NCBI GenBank assembly: GCA_038144835.1 | Contig: JAYQON010000079.1 | Coordinates: 1-14,256 of the forward strand | DNA from: JALHOQ01 sp038144835 | Lineage (GTDB): Bacteria > Bdellovibrionota > Bdellovibrionia > Bdellovibrionales > UBA1609 | Length of the DNA: 14,256 nucleotides | Direction: 5' to 3' | Shown here: piece by piece, positions 13,808-14,256 of the stretch | How positions within the stretch are numbered: position 1 is the stretch's first letter | Layout: each line of letters starts with the position of its first letter | The notes under the pieces: generated by a model | Database searches by the model: none | What the model was told of the DNA's origin: nothing | Seen by the model: the letters and a program-made list of their open reading frames with translations, nothing else | Program-made: the position numbers and the translations under genes

Positions 13808-13912
13808 ATGAGCGACTCGTGCGCACAGAGAATTCGAGTTGATCTCAGGTGCTTGATTCACAATCCGGCCATGAAGAGCTTTTTCAAAAACACAGGTAAA
13901 TCTCTTCGATGA
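13808..13912 (+). pseudogene. 34-codon relic frame containing repeat B
   Basis: ATG to TGA gives 34 residues starting MSDSCAQRIRV and ending FKNTGKSLR. Its last 25 or so residues match the tail encoded by the relic at 2660-2736, including LIxNPA and FKNTGKSL. It is therefore another fragment of the same decayed gene family rather than an independent small gene, although it keeps a start codon. Confidence 0.4.
13832..13906. repeat. Dispersed repeat B, copy 2
   Basis: Gap-free 75-base match to 2660-2734, with 8 mismatches by my count. The match ends exactly where the VapC-like fragment begins (after tctctt). Confidence 0.85.
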
Positions 13913-14087
13913 TAGTGCAACTGATTTTTACCAAACACAAAGATCCATTTTGGAAAAAGCTTGCACTACGATTGGTAATGCCGACCTGTTAATTGCCACC
14001 ATTGCCTTGGCTCACGATTTTACCGTTGTTACTAGAAATCAGACGGAGTTTATTCGAGTTCAAAATCTAAGAGTCGAAGTTTGGTAG
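13902..14087 (+). pseudogene. VapC-like PIN-domain toxin, C-terminal part only
   Basis: VapC toxins are PIN-fold ribonucleases of about 130 residues. This frame covers only the last 60 or so. FDDSATDFYQ is followed by a helix, then by IGNADLLIATIALAHDFTVV (the conserved IG-x-x-D-x-x-IAA-x-A block with its acidic active-site residue), then by TRNQTEFIRVQNLRVEVW (the T-x-N-x-x-x-F-x-R-V-x-x-L block at the end of the fold). The N-terminal acidic residue (the xDTNxxx start) and any vapB antitoxin gene are absent. The upstream frame has a stop at 13872, inside the relic. The 5' part has been replaced by repeat B, so the toxin cannot be functional. Confidence 0.75.
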
Positions 14088-14256
14088 TTCCCATAAACGC
14101 TCGTTTTAGGGAAACTTTTTTTAGGGGCTAAGACATATAAAAGGCCTTTTCGATCCTGATCTAAAGTATTCCCGGCCGGCCCAGAATGCATCTTGAGTCA
14201 TTTCTGATACCGAGCCCTTATTTTACACGGTTTTCGGGCCGCCACCATCTCTGTTT
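14088..14256. other. Window end, no gene recognised
   Basis: No credible frame on either strand. A perfect 12-base palindrome, aaaaggcctttt, lies at 14139-14150, too short and loop-free to be a terminator. Nothing else is visible. Confidence 0.4.

Noticed and set aside
2526..13906. Repeats A and B considered as a CRISPR or integron attC array
   Set aside because: The copies are widely spaced, only two each, of coding origin, and lack spacer regularity or attC-like paired arms.
14139..14150. Palindrome aaaaggcctttt
   Set aside because: There is no loop, it is short, and there is no associated gene end.

Overview
The window looks like an accessory stretch of a Gram-negative chromosome. Frequent TTG/GTG starts, a Sec-exported lipoprotein, and several decayed copies of what appears to be a TIGR02147-type protein (a family expanded in Bdellovibrio-like bacteria and Fibrobacter) make a member of Bdellovibrionota the best guess. 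That assignment is inference. Only RadD is an obvious housekeeping gene; most of the rest is accessory, and much of it is broken.

Left part (1-4800). Three tightly packed genes read rightward: the end of an unrecognised gene with a Gly/Arg-rich C-terminus, a family 5 peptide-binding protein, and the first third of a YcaO cyclodehydratase-like enzyme. The YcaO gene stops abruptly at 2307 and is followed by about 800 bases of gene debris. Next come a proline-rich lipoprotein, a small frameshifted reading frame, and an N-terminally shortened pRiA4b ORF-3-like protein on the minus strand.

Middle part (4860-9150). A small putative secreted protein converges on a minus-strand pair: a membrane-anchored peptide-binding protein whose end overlaps the start of a sensor histidine kinase. 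Divergent from this pair lies the N-terminal quarter of a MATE exporter, again followed by debris. Two peptide-binding proteins, a YcaO enzyme, a sensor kinase and an exporter together would fit a decaying locus for a ribosomally made modified peptide.

Right part (9155-14256). radD reads leftward. Divergent from it is a leader region with several very short reading frames. The best of these encodes a 16-residue peptide, MKKVTWNYSKTSTSYK, behind a near-consensus ribosome binding site and directly followed by a factor-independent terminator. Beyond the terminator is a tight three-gene operon: a small His-rich GRDP-like (WHxH motif) protein, a compact Fe(II)/2-oxoglutarate oxygenase with all expected active-site residues, and an MFS exporter. 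Peptide, terminator, tailoring enzyme and exporter form the best candidate here for an undescribed system. It could be a minimal peptide natural product or a leader-peptide-regulated efflux operon. The window ends with a relic repeat fused to the C-terminal part of a VapC-like PIN toxin.

A repeated theme is that truncated genes (YcaO, MATE, VapC, possibly the pRiA4b ORF-3-like gene) lie next to copies of one relic sequence family, which may mark deletion or recombination breakpoints.
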